DNA from: Multivorans sp965116445 | GTDB lineage: Bacteria > Acidobacteriota > Thermoanaerobaculia > Multivoradales > Multivoraceae | Assembly (NCBI GenBank): GCA_965116445.1 | Contig: OZ220688.1 | Coordinates: forward strand, 310,001 to 374,000 | DNA: 64,000 nt | Reading direction: 5' to 3' | Shown here: positions 26,649 to 34,799 of the stretch, in pieces | Layout: each line of letters starts with the position of its first letter | How positions within the stretch are numbered: the first letter of the stretch is position 1 | Position numbers and translations under genes: made by a program | Notes under the pieces: generated by a model | Database searches by the model: none | Told to the model about the DNA's origin: nothing | The model's input: the letters and a program-made list of their open reading frames with translations, nothing else

Positions 26649-26860
26649 AGACTTGGCCATGGCACTCCGCGCGCTCCTCCAACTTAGCCGTCTACCACGA
26701 TGATGACGAGTGCGGTCCCGGTAAGCAGATCTCTCCGCTGCACTGGCGGGTCGGCGACGGGAAGCGACGCCGATGCCAAGTGTGCGGGGACCTGGAGATG
26801 AAGAGGATAGAGGAGAGCATTTCATTGGCGAGCATCGCGGCGCGGCGGCTTCGGTACTAG
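26645..26860 (+). CDS. small Cys-containing protein coupled to the nuclease gene
   Basis: This 71-codon frame begins with TTG overlapping the TGA of the nuclease (TTGA). The middle reads VYHDDDECGPGKQI, then a spacer, then RRCQVCGDLE, similar to a short domain with one Cys, Gly-rich spacer and a CxxC that occurs in many small bacterial proteins. The second Cys pair could bind zinc. No function is known. The frame extends upstream to a GTG at 26615, which is less likely because it lies inside the nuclease. Confidence 0.45.
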   Translation: MKTWPWHSARSSNLAVYHDDDECGPGKQISPLHWRVGDGKRRRCQVCGDLEMKRIEESISLASIAARRLRY

Positions 26861-26890
26861 CTCCGCTGTCCGCGGGACGTGTGCGCGGTC

Positions 26891-27925
26891 TCAGCCGACG
26901 ACCTGCCGCAGGCGCTGCAGGAAGTAGCCGGTGTCCAACTGGTAGTTGGGGTAGGCCTCTTGCACGGCCTGGATGGAGTCGGCGGAAACGAGGACGACTT
27001 CGGCGCCGTCGATCTGCCGGACCTTCTGTTCGGCGTTGAAGTAGTCCTCGAGGATGCGCTCGTGTTCGGCGGTTCCGTAGGTCGTGACGTAGAGCGACCT
27101 GAGGTCGGGCCGGCGTTCGAGGAGGAAGAAGCGGATTCGCTCGACCGAGCGGACCACGGGTATGCGGCCGATCAGCGCCCGATAGTCGCGGAACCGGTTG
27201 ATCAGGTCCAGGCGGTCGGCGAGATCGCGAATCTCGGCCCGGAGCGTGGGAAGATCGGCGGGGGTCGATGGCGCCGGCGGGCAGCCTTCGGACAGTGCGA
27301 AGGCCGAGCCGACGAGGGCGAAGAAGCGGAGCCACTGCTGTTCGCCCTCGCTGGACTTGAGCGCCTGTCCGAGGAACGCGCCGGCGGTCTCGACGGCCGT
27401 AGCCCAGGCATGCTGCAGCCTGGTGCGTAGCTGGATCTCGATGAGGAGGCCGTTGTAGGTCTCGCTGCGGGGGCTGCGGTAGCGGTAGACGAGGTGGACT
27501 CCGCGGTAGCCGGACTCCTTGGGGGCCGCGATGTAGTCCTTGCCGTTGACCGGGCAGTGCCTGATCCGCGACGTGCGGTACGCCTCCCGCAGCGACCGTA
27601 CCTGGTCGACGGTGTCCAGAACGGCGCGACAGCCTCCGATGTCCTGCATCTGGGAGAGCTTCATCCGGGGAAACCGTCTGAGCTTCTCGATCGTCGATGG
27701 CGTCCGCTTGAGGCGCTGCGAAACGACGGGGTCCGGGCAGAGGTTGCGCGCCCTGGTGCGGAGGTAGACCTGGAACGTGTTCAGCGGAAAGGCATGGGAC
27801 GATCGCCAGTTGGCGTAAATGCGCAGGTCGTCTTCGGGAAGCTGGTCCGCCTGCGCCTCGACCAGGGCGCGGCCCGCGCGGTCGACGCGGCGCCTGGAGA
27901 ACTGTGGGGCGATCCACTGGCTCAT
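26891..27925 (-). CDS. stand-alone RelA/SpoT-domain protein
   Basis: This 344-residue protein has the synthetase (nucleotidyltransferase) plan: MQDIGGCRAVL, YIAAPKESGYRGVHLVYRY, and IEIQLRTRLQHAWATAVE. It lacks HD hydrolase, TGS and ACT domains. The C-terminal 150 residues are helical and unfamiliar. Single-domain RelA/SpoT proteins include alarmone synthetases and toxSAS enzymes that pyrophosphorylate ATP or tRNA and act in phage defence. Its location in an accessory island supports the second reading, but no clear antitoxin gene is seen beside it. It is convergent with the small gene ending at 26860. Confidence 0.75.
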   Translation of the reverse strand: MSQWIAPQFSRRRVDRAGRALVEAQADQLPEDDLRIYANWRSSHAFPLNTFQVYLRTRARNLCPDPVVSQRLKRTPSTIEKLRRFPRMKLSQMQDIGGCRAVLDTVDQVRSLREAYRTSRIRHCPVNGKDYIAAPKESGYRGVHLVYRYRSPRSETYNGLLIEIQLRTRLQHAWATAVETAGAFLGQALKSSEGEQQWLRFFALVGSAFALSEGCPPAPSTPADLPTLRAEIRDLADRLDLINRFRDYRALIGRIPVVRSVERIRFFLLERRPDLRSLYVTTYGTAEHERILEDYFNAEQKVRQIDGAEVVLVSADSIQAVQEAYPNYQLDTGYFLQRLRQVVG

Positions 27926-28043
27926 GTCGTGCCTTCCGGTCGGCTGGTGCGCCGTTCCGGGGCTAGCCTACTGTTTCAGCCGCGGCGGGTTCCGGCGGCG
28001 CCGCGGCTGCGGTTGCGGGTCCTCCGGTCCATCGAGGGCTGCC

Positions 28044-29300
28044 TCAACCCTCGACCACCGCGGCATCATGCCCGCACCAGACGAGGCCTGACACGAGCTT
28101 CGGCAGAAACCGGGTCGACTTGGGCGGCAGCAGGTCGCCGTCCTCGGTGGCCAGCGCGAACTGCTTCGGGGTCATCGGCGGCAGGAAGACGCCGGCGGTC
28201 ACGGCGCCGCTTTCAAGCAACGCGACGATGTCGTCGGGATCGGCTTCGTAGGCGATGCTGCCGTCGGTGGCGGACTCGGTCGGCACGCCGGCGGTCGTCA
28301 GCAGGTGGTAGTGGAGCAGGGAGGCCGGCAGGTCGGCCTTGCGGCCGGGCATGTCGGCGGGTGCGGCCGCGGCGTCGAGGGTCCACAGTTCGGGTGACGG
28401 GTCGCCCTGGAACCAGACGGCGAGCGCGGGCTGCGGCGCGGCAGCGACGCGGGCGGTGATCTCGGCGCCACCCGGAGCTTCCAGGGTTTCGCGGTGCGCA
28501 GGCAACGCGGACATCGCCTCGCGGTCGACTGGAACGCGGATGCCGCGGTGGACCGGGTCGATCCGCAGATTCGCGGAGGCCAGGCTGGTGAGGACGACCA
28601 TCTTGCAGGCCGCGGCGGTGCCGCCCTTTGCCCCCTCCTCGGCAGCGTAGGTCTGGGCGACCTGGGTGCGATGGTGGCCGTCGGCGATCGCGGCGCGGGC
28701 ACCCTTGAGCGCCGCGGCGTAGGCGCCGATCCGCTCGGCATCGGTGATCCGGAAGAGCCTGTGGACGTCGCCGGTCCACGGGTCGGTGTGACGGACCAGG
28801 GCGTCGCCCGCGGCGCCGCTGCAGTCTTCGCTCAGCAGGCCTTCCAGGGTGCCGTCGTCCTCGGCGAGGTAGAACACGGGCTCGATGTCGGTCCGGATCA
28901 GCCGCAGCAGGTCCAGGCGCTCGGCGGTCGACTTCGCGACGGTCTGCTCGTGGGGCCGGAGATCGCCTTCCCGGCCCGGTTCGACCCCGACCAGGGCGCA
29001 AAGGCCGAGCCGGGCCGAGCCGTCGGGTTGGGTGATCGCGTAGGGGTAAAGCGAGGGAGTCTCATCGCGCTCGACGACTCCGTTTCCCAGCCACTCCCGG
29101 TGGAGCGCGGCCGAGTGCTCGTGCGGCGTCTCGCCGTCACGCGCCACGGGCTTCGTCACCCGGGAGAACTGGTGCGGCGACTGGGCGTGCAGGCGGTCGC
29201 GCAGGGCCTCGTCGATCTGGTCGAACGGCGGCGCGGCCTGAGCGGCGGCATCGAGCCTGGCGGAGTTGTAGCGGTAGCCCTGAAAGGCGTAGAGCTTCAT
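28044..29300 (-). CDS. DUF1015 family protein
   Basis: This 418-residue soluble protein has family motifs: YRYNSARL near the start, APPFDQI, FSRVTKP, LYPYAI, HEQTVAKSTAERLDLLRLIRT (in two parts) and IADGHHRTQVA. DUF1015 proteins are conserved in many bacteria and are often near amino-acid or electron-transfer genes, with no settled activity. Length is normal. The start ATG (29300) is followed by a typical KLYAFQGYR N-terminus. It is 87 bases upstream-side of clpB's 3' end. Confidence 0.85.
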   Translation of the reverse strand: MKLYAFQGYRYNSARLDAAAQAAPPFDQIDEALRDRLHAQSPHQFSRVTKPVARDGETPHEHSAALHREWLGNGVVERDETPSLYPYAITQPDGSARLGLCALVGVEPGREGDLRPHEQTVAKSTAERLDLLRLIRTDIEPVFYLAEDDGTLEGLLSEDCSGAAGDALVRHTDPWTGDVHRLFRITDAERIGAYAAALKGARAAIADGHHRTQVAQTYAAEEGAKGGTAAACKMVVLTSLASANLRIDPVHRGIRVPVDREAMSALPAHRETLEAPGGAEITARVAAAPQPALAVWFQGDPSPELWTLDAAAAPADMPGRKADLPASLLHYHLLTTAGVPTESATDGSIAYEADPDDIVALLESGAVTAGVFLPPMTPKQFALATEDGDLLPPKSTRFLPKLVSGLVWCGHDAAVVEG

Positions 29301-29387
29301 TGCGGCTCCTGGTCGGTGTTGGACTCGGCCCCCGGTCTGGAGGATTGCTGCGGGGGTTGCGGCAGGGTTGGACTGGAAACGGCTCCT

Positions 29388-32036
29388 TCAGGCGGCGCGA
29401 TTGTCGTCGCTTCTCGCTTCGTCCGAAGCGGTCGTCGGTCCGGTTCGGATCGAGAGGCTACCGCCTTCGACGTCGATCACGATCCGATCTCCCGCGCCGA
29501 TGTCGCCGCCGACCAGGGCGCGTCCCAGCCGGGTCTCGACCTCGCGCTGGAGGTAGCGCTTGAGCGGCCGGGCGCCGTAGACGGGGTCGTATCCGGCGCG
29601 GGCAGTGAACTCGCGCGCCGCCGGGGTCAGTTCGAGCCCGATTCCCTGGTCGCCGAGCCGCTTCCCGAGGTCGGCCGTCAGCAGGCCGACGATCTGCTCG
29701 ATCTCCGACACGGTGAGCGGCGAGAACAGGACGACCTCGTCGATCCGGTTGAGGAACTCGGGCCGGAAGTTGCGGCGCAACTCGGTCATCACGGCGTCCC
29801 GCGCGGCGTCCGTGATCTCGCCCGCCGGCGTGACGCCTTCCAGCAGGTGGGGCGAACCCAGGTTGGAGGTCATGATGACGACGGTGTTCTTGAAGTTGAC
29901 CGTGCGGCCCTGGGAGTCGGTGATCCGGCCGTCGTCGAGGATCTGCAGGAGCACATTGAACACGTCGCGGTGCGCCTTCTCGATCTCGTCGAACAGGACA
30001 ACCGCGTACGGCTTGCGCCGCACCGCCTCGGTCAACTGACCGCCGTCCTCGTGGCCGACGTAGCCCGGCGGCGCGCCGACCAGGCGCGACACCGTGTGCC
30101 GCTCCATGTACTCGCTCATGTCGATGCGGACGATGTTGTCCTCGGTGTCGAAGAGCGCCTCCGCCAGCGTCTTGGCGAGTTCCGTCTTGCCGACGCCGGT
30201 GGGGCCCAGGAAGAGGAAGGAGCCGATCGGCCGCCGCGGGTCCTTGATCCCCGAGCGGGCGCGGATCACCGCGTCGGCGACGATCTGGACCGCCTCGTCC
30301 TGGCCGATCACCCGGCGGTGGAGGATCTCGTCGAGCCGCAGCAACTTCTCGCGCTCGCCCTCGACCAGGCGGGTGACCGGGACGCCCGTCCACTTGGAGA
30401 CGATCTCCGCGATCTCGTTGTCGGTCACCTCTTCCCTGAGCAGCCGGCCCGAGGCGTCGGTCGCGTCTTCCGCCTGCTCCTGGCTCTCGAGCTTCGCCGT
30501 CAGCTCGGGGAGGACGCCGTGCCGCAGCTCGGCGGCGCGGTTCAGGTCGTAGTTGCGTTCGGCGACCTCGATCTCGCGCCGCACCTGTTCGATCTGCTCG
30601 CGCACCTTCCGTTCGTCGTCGATCGCCGCCTTCTCGCTCTCCCACTGGCTGCGCATCGCCGCGTCGCGGGTCCGGAGGTCGGCGAGCTCTCGGCGCAGCG
30701 TCTGGAGGCGCGCCTGGCTCGACTTGTCCGTTTCCTTGGTCAGCGCCGCCTCCTCGATCTCGAGCCGCATCACGCGGCGGGTCACCTCGTCGAGCTCGGC
30801 CGGGAGGGAGTCGATCTCCGTGCGGATCAGAGCGCAGGCCTCGTCGACGAGGTCGATCGCCTTGTCGGGCAGGAACCGGTCGGAGATGTAGCGGTCGGAG
30901 AGGGTGGCCGCGCCGACCAGCGCGTTGTCCTGGATCCGCACGCCGTGGTGGACCTCGAAGCGTTCGCGCAGGCCCCGCAGGATGGACACCGTGTCCTCGA
31001 CCGACGGCGCGTCGACGAGGATCGGTTGGAATCGCCGCTCGAGGGCCGCGTCCTTCTCGACGTACTTGCGGTACTCGTCCAGGGTGGTCGCGCCGATGCA
31101 ATGGAGTTCGCCGCGCGCGAGCATCGGCTTGAGCAGGTTGCCGGCGTCGGTGGAGCCCTCCGTGCGGCCGGCGCCGACGATGTTGTGAACCTCGTCGATG
31201 AACAGGAGAATGCGGCCCTCGCTCCCGGCGATTTCGGTTAGCACGGCCTTCAGGCGCTCCTCGAACTCGCCGCGGTACTTGGCGCCGGCGAGCAGCGCCC
31301 CGAGGTCGAGCGAGAAGACGCTGCGGTCCTTGAGCCATTCCGGCACGTCGCCGCGGACGATGCGCTGGGCCAGTCCCTCGACGATCGCCGTCTTGCCGAC
31401 CCCCGGTTCGCCGATCAGCACCGGGTTGTTCTTCGTCTTGCGAGAGAGGATGCGGATCGCCCGGCGGATCTCCGAATCGCGGCCGATGACAGGGTCCATT
31501 TTGCCGGCCCGGGCCTGAGCGACCAGGTCGACGCCGTACTTCTCGAGCGCCTCGTAGGACGTCTCCGGGTTGTTGCTCGTCACGCGCTGGGCTCCCCGCA
31601 GGGCCTTGAGCGCTTCCAGGAGCTGCGGCCGGGAGAGGCCGGCCTCGGTCAGCGCCCTGGCGGCACCGTCCTTGCCTTCGGCTGCCGCGAGCAGCAGGTG
31701 TTCGACCGACACGTACTGGTCGCCGAGCGACCTCGCCTCGTCCTCGGCCCGAAGCAGGAGCTGCTCCAGGTCGGTCGTGACGTAGATCTTGCCGAGTTCA
31801 CCGGCGCCGCCGGTGACCTTCGGCTTGCGCTCGAGGTCGGCCTGGACTCCGGCGCTGAGCGCGGTCGGGTCGATGTCCAGGCGCTGGAGCAGCCGTGGCG
31901 CCAGACCGTCGTGCTGGTCGAGCAGCGCGAGCAGCAGATGCTCGCTGCCGACCTGCTGGTGGCCGAGACGCCGCGCCCGATCCTGGGCGCCGGTCAGGGC
32001 CTCCTGGGACTTGATCGTCAGCTTGTTCGGGTCCAT
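29388..32036 (-). CDS. clpB: ClpB disaggregase
   Basis: This 882-residue AAA+ chaperone has an N-terminal Clp_N repeat (10-150), NBD1 with Walker A GEPGVGKT near 205, a middle coiled coil (about 410-530), NBD2 with GPTGVGKTEL near 605, and a C-terminal domain. It pulls polypeptides from aggregates together with DnaK/DnaJ. The ATG at 32036-32034 is chosen with AGGAG eleven bases upstream; the TTG at 32045 lies too close to the site. dnaJ is directly upstream on the same strand (51 bases), so both are likely one heat-shock transcript. Confidence 0.93.
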   Translation of the reverse strand: MDPNKLTIKSQEALTGAQDRARRLGHQQVGSEHLLLALLDQHDGLAPRLLQRLDIDPTALSAGVQADLERKPKVTGGAGELGKIYVTTDLEQLLLRAEDEARSLGDQYVSVEHLLLAAAEGKDGAARALTEAGLSRPQLLEALKALRGAQRVTSNNPETSYEALEKYGVDLVAQARAGKMDPVIGRDSEIRRAIRILSRKTKNNPVLIGEPGVGKTAIVEGLAQRIVRGDVPEWLKDRSVFSLDLGALLAGAKYRGEFEERLKAVLTEIAGSEGRILLFIDEVHNIVGAGRTEGSTDAGNLLKPMLARGELHCIGATTLDEYRKYVEKDAALERRFQPILVDAPSVEDTVSILRGLRERFEVHHGVRIQDNALVGAATLSDRYISDRFLPDKAIDLVDEACALIRTEIDSLPAELDEVTRRVMRLEIEEAALTKETDKSSQARLQTLRRELADLRTRDAAMRSQWESEKAAIDDERKVREQIEQVRREIEVAERNYDLNRAAELRHGVLPELTAKLESQEQAEDATDASGRLLREEVTDNEIAEIVSKWTGVPVTRLVEGEREKLLRLDEILHRRVIGQDEAVQIVADAVIRARSGIKDPRRPIGSFLFLGPTGVGKTELAKTLAEALFDTEDNIVRIDMSEYMERHTVSRLVGAPPGYVGHEDGGQLTEAVRRKPYAVVLFDEIEKAHRDVFNVLLQILDDGRITDSQGRTVNFKNTVVIMTSNLGSPHLLEGVTPAGEITDAARDAVMTELRRNFRPEFLNRIDEVVLFSPLTVSEIEQIVGLLTADLGKRLGDQGIGLELTPAAREFTARAGYDPVYGARPLKRYLQREVETRLGRALVGGDIGAGDRIVIDVEGGSLSIRTGPTTASDEARSDDNRAA

Positions 32037-32087
32037 ATCGTTCAATTCTCCTGTTGCTTTCAGAGGCTCCTGTCGTTCTCAGAGTGG

Positions 32088-33071
32088 TCAGCGTTCTCCG
32101 TCGCCGGTGCCTGAGGCGTCACCGGATGGTTCGAAGTCGGAGGTCTCCCGGAGTTGCTCGAAGAGCGCTTGTTCCTCCTCCGTGAGCACCTTGGGCACGA
32201 CGACCTGGACTTCCGCCAGCAGATCGCCGGCCGGGCCCTTGGGATCGGGCAGTCCGCGGCCGCGCAGGCGCATCTTCCGGCCGGTCGACGAGCCGGGCGG
32301 GAGCTGTGCCTCCGCGTGCCCGGCGAGGGTAGGAATCCGCACCTTCCCGCCCAGCGCCGCGGTCCAGGGCGCCACGGGCACGTCGCAGTGAAGGTCGCGC
32401 CCGCGACGGCGGAAGATCGGGTGCGGCAGGGCTTCGACCTTGAGCAGAAGGTCGCCGTCCGGCGCACCCAACCCCTTGCCACCCTGGCCGCTGAGCCGGA
32501 TCGATTGCCCGGGAAGTACGCCCCGCGGAACATTCACCTCCAGGTGCCGGGTCCGGCCGGTCGAACGGTCCAGGAACTCGATCGCTCGCGGACCGCCCTC
32601 GGCCAGGTTCTCGAGGCTGAGCGGCAACGCGACCTCGTGGTTGCGTCCGCGACGGGGCCGGCTCCAGTTTCCGGGGCGGCCGCCGCCGGGAAACCCCTGC
32701 GGGCTGGCGCCGCCGAAGAGCATGTCGAAGAACGAGCTGAAGCCGGAGGCGTCACCAGAGACGCGGCCGCCGCCGAAGCCGCCTCCGTCACCGCCGAAGT
32801 TGAAGCGGAAGTCCTCCCATCCGGGCGGGGGAGCGCCTTCTGACTGAACTCGTTGCCAGGCGGCGCCGTACTGGTCGTACTTGCTGCGCTTCTCCTCGTC
32901 CTTGAGCACCTCGTACGCCTCGCCGATGTCCTTGAAGCGGCCCTCGGCGCCCGGGTCCTTGTTCACGTCCGGGTGGAACTGGCGGGCGAGCTTGCGATAG
33001 GCCCGCTGGATATCCGGCGCCGAGGCGTCCTTCGCGACGCCCAGCGTCTGATAGTAGTCCTTGTATTCCAC
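32088..33071 (-). CDS. cbpA: DnaJ-class co-chaperone (CbpA type)
   Basis: This 327-residue protein has a J domain (HPD at 33-35), a Gly/Phe-rich linker (about 85-140), and two C-terminal beta domains (150-310) without the CxxCxGxG zinc repeats, so it is the CbpA/DnaJ-type-B form. It stimulates DnaK ATPase and feeds clients to DnaK and ClpB. The next gene downstream is clpB. Confidence 0.9.
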   Translation of the reverse strand: MEYKDYYQTLGVAKDASAPDIQRAYRKLARQFHPDVNKDPGAEGRFKDIGEAYEVLKDEEKRSKYDQYGAAWQRVQSEGAPPPGWEDFRFNFGGDGGGFGGGRVSGDASGFSSFFDMLFGGASPQGFPGGGRPGNWSRPRRGRNHEVALPLSLENLAEGGPRAIEFLDRSTGRTRHLEVNVPRGVLPGQSIRLSGQGGKGLGAPDGDLLLKVEALPHPIFRRRGRDLHCDVPVAPWTAALGGKVRIPTLAGHAEAQLPPGSSTGRKMRLRGRGLPDPKGPAGDLLAEVQVVVPKVLTEEEQALFEQLRETSDFEPSGDASGTGDGER

Positions 33072-33225
33072 CTGTTCTCCTTTGCGTGGGTCTGAGCGCT
33101 AGCGACCCAGGTTCGGCAGATAGTTTAGTCGATCACACTCAACTTTGGAAGGCTCCGACGTGGATGCGGATGCCTGCCAGAACCCGGGTGGCGCACCCGG
33201 TGGCGGCGCCGCGGCCAGATGCACG

Positions 33226-33251
33226 AAGGGCGCGACTTGCGTCGCGCCCTT
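33226..33251. terminator. hairpin after the ferredoxin gene
   Basis: AAGGGCGCGAC pairs with GTCGCGCCCTT around a TTGC loop. It follows the minus-strand ferredoxin stop by 26 bases and is a good bidirectional terminator, though the T-tract is short. A second hairpin CCGGGTG-GCG-CACCCGG (33184-33200) lies beside it, toward dnaJ. Confidence 0.7.
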
Positions 33252-33276
33252 TCTCCAGTCGCTGATCCTGGTCCGT

Positions 33277-33528
<252 letters not shown>

Positions 33529-33638
33529 CGGACGCTTCCTCGTGCGGACCAGTAGGTGCCGGAATCTCCGGTTCCGGCGGATTCAGGGTGCGGCAGACAG
33601 TACCAGAGTCGCTATCGGGGGAGAACCCGCCCTGTCCG

Positions 33639-34799
33639 TCAGCAGCCGGGCTGGTGAAACCGTCCCGGCTGCATCGCGGCGGGGACCGGCACGGTGGAGT
33701 CCGGGGCTTGGCCGAGGACCATCGGGGCGATCATTCTGGCGGTCAACGGAGCCAGCAGGATGCCGTTGCGGAAGTGCCCGGCGGCGATGTAGAGGCGGTC
33801 GGTCAGCGCGCCGACGAGAGGCCATCCGTCGGGTGTTCCCGGGCGAAGCCCAGCCCAGTGTTCGACCGGTCGGCGGTCGCGTAGCGCGGGCAGCAGTTCG
33901 GCCGCCCCGCTGGCGAGACCGTTGCCGACCTCGTCGCTCAGGCTGAGGTCGAAGCCGGTGTGCTCGACCGAGGCGCCGATCAGCAGGCGGCCGCCGGCAC
34001 GGCGGACGGCGTAGAAGGACGGAGTTCGAATGGCGCCGGAAAAGGGCCAGTCGACCCGGTCGAAGCCGATCATCTGGCCCTTGACGGGACGGATGGGCAG
34101 GGTGGGGAGACCGTGGATCCCCGGTGTCCAGGCACCGCCGCAAACGACGACGGCGTCCGCGGCGGCCGCGAAACCAGCTCCCGTCACGGAGACGCCGCCG
34201 GTCTCCTCGACCACGCTGTCGATCGTGGCCCGGCGGAGGATCACGCCTTGCCGGCGCAGGGCCGCTGCCGCCGCCTCGGCGGCGAGCCGGTTGTCGACGC
34301 GGTGTTCGCCCGGCAGCGCCAGCGCCGTCTCGATCCCCGGACGAAGGTCCGGCACCAATCGGAGCAGCTCGGCGCGGTCGAGCTCGGCGGTCGGTTCGCC
34401 GAGGTCTTCGGCCTGTTCCCGGATACCGGCCAGCACCTTGCGGCCGGTCTCGTCGAGAACCGGCAGGATGGCGCCGGCGCGGTCGTAGTCGATCGAAGTT
34501 TCGCTTTCCTGCTCGAGGGCCGGAGCCAGCTCGGTCCAGAGATCGCGCGACACGAGGGCCATCTTCGCGAAGGCGAGATCGGCGCTGCTCTCCGCGATCG
34601 GCGCGATCATTCCCGCCGCGTTGGGTGAGGCGGCGCCGGCGCGGAGGTCGTCGACGACCTCGACCCGGGCGCCGGCATGGATCAGCTCACGGGCGATCAA
34701 CAGGCCGATCAGGCCGCCGCCGACGACCAGGACGTCGGGCCGCGGCCCGCCAACAGCCTGCGCGGCAGAAACCGGGTGCGCCGGCCCTCTGGCCGGCAT
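33639..34799 (-). CDS. thiO: FAD-dependent glycine oxidase-like protein
   Basis: This 386-residue protein has an N-terminal FAD site (VLVVGGGLIGLLIARE), the DAO fold with CGGAWTP and a C-terminal HWAGLRPGTPDGWPLVG and AAGHFRNGILLAP. ThiO oxidises glycine to iminoglycine for thiazole synthesis; other D-amino acid oxidase activities are possible, and no thi gene is adjacent. The ATG at 34799-34797 overlaps the stop of the upstream gene (TGATG), and the first ten residues (MPARGPAHPV) come from a REP copy. No start is evident between this and GGGLIG, so this one is chosen. Confidence 0.85.
   Translation of the reverse strand: MPARGPAHPVSAAQAVGGPRPDVLVVGGGLIGLLIARELIHAGARVEVVDDLRAGAASPNAAGMIAPIAESSADLAFAKMALVSRDLWTELAPALEQESETSIDYDRAGAILPVLDETGRKVLAGIREQAEDLGEPTAELDRAELLRLVPDLRPGIETALALPGEHRVDNRLAAEAAAAALRRQGVILRRATIDSVVEETGGVSVTGAGFAAAADAVVVCGGAWTPGIHGLPTLPIRPVKGQMIGFDRVDWPFSGAIRTPSFYAVRRAGGRLLIGASVEHTGFDLSLSDEVGNGLASGAAELLPALRDRRPVEHWAGLRPGTPDGWPLVGALTDRLYIAAGHFRNGILLAPLTARMIAPMVLGQAPDSTVPVPAAMQPGRFHQPGC
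34771..34799. repeat. REP-like palindrome, copy 3
   Basis: ACCGGGTGCGCCGGCC is followed by CTCTGGCCGGCAT. It lies at the start of thiO, and the last three bases give the start codon on the minus strand. The flanking 'GGCAGAA' is the same as in copy 7 (63118-63144). Confidence 0.8.

Noticed and set aside
28494..31241. 915-codon plus-strand frame over clpB and DUF1015
   Set aside because: Antisense shadow caused by high GC third positions; it has no domain and clashes with two certain genes.
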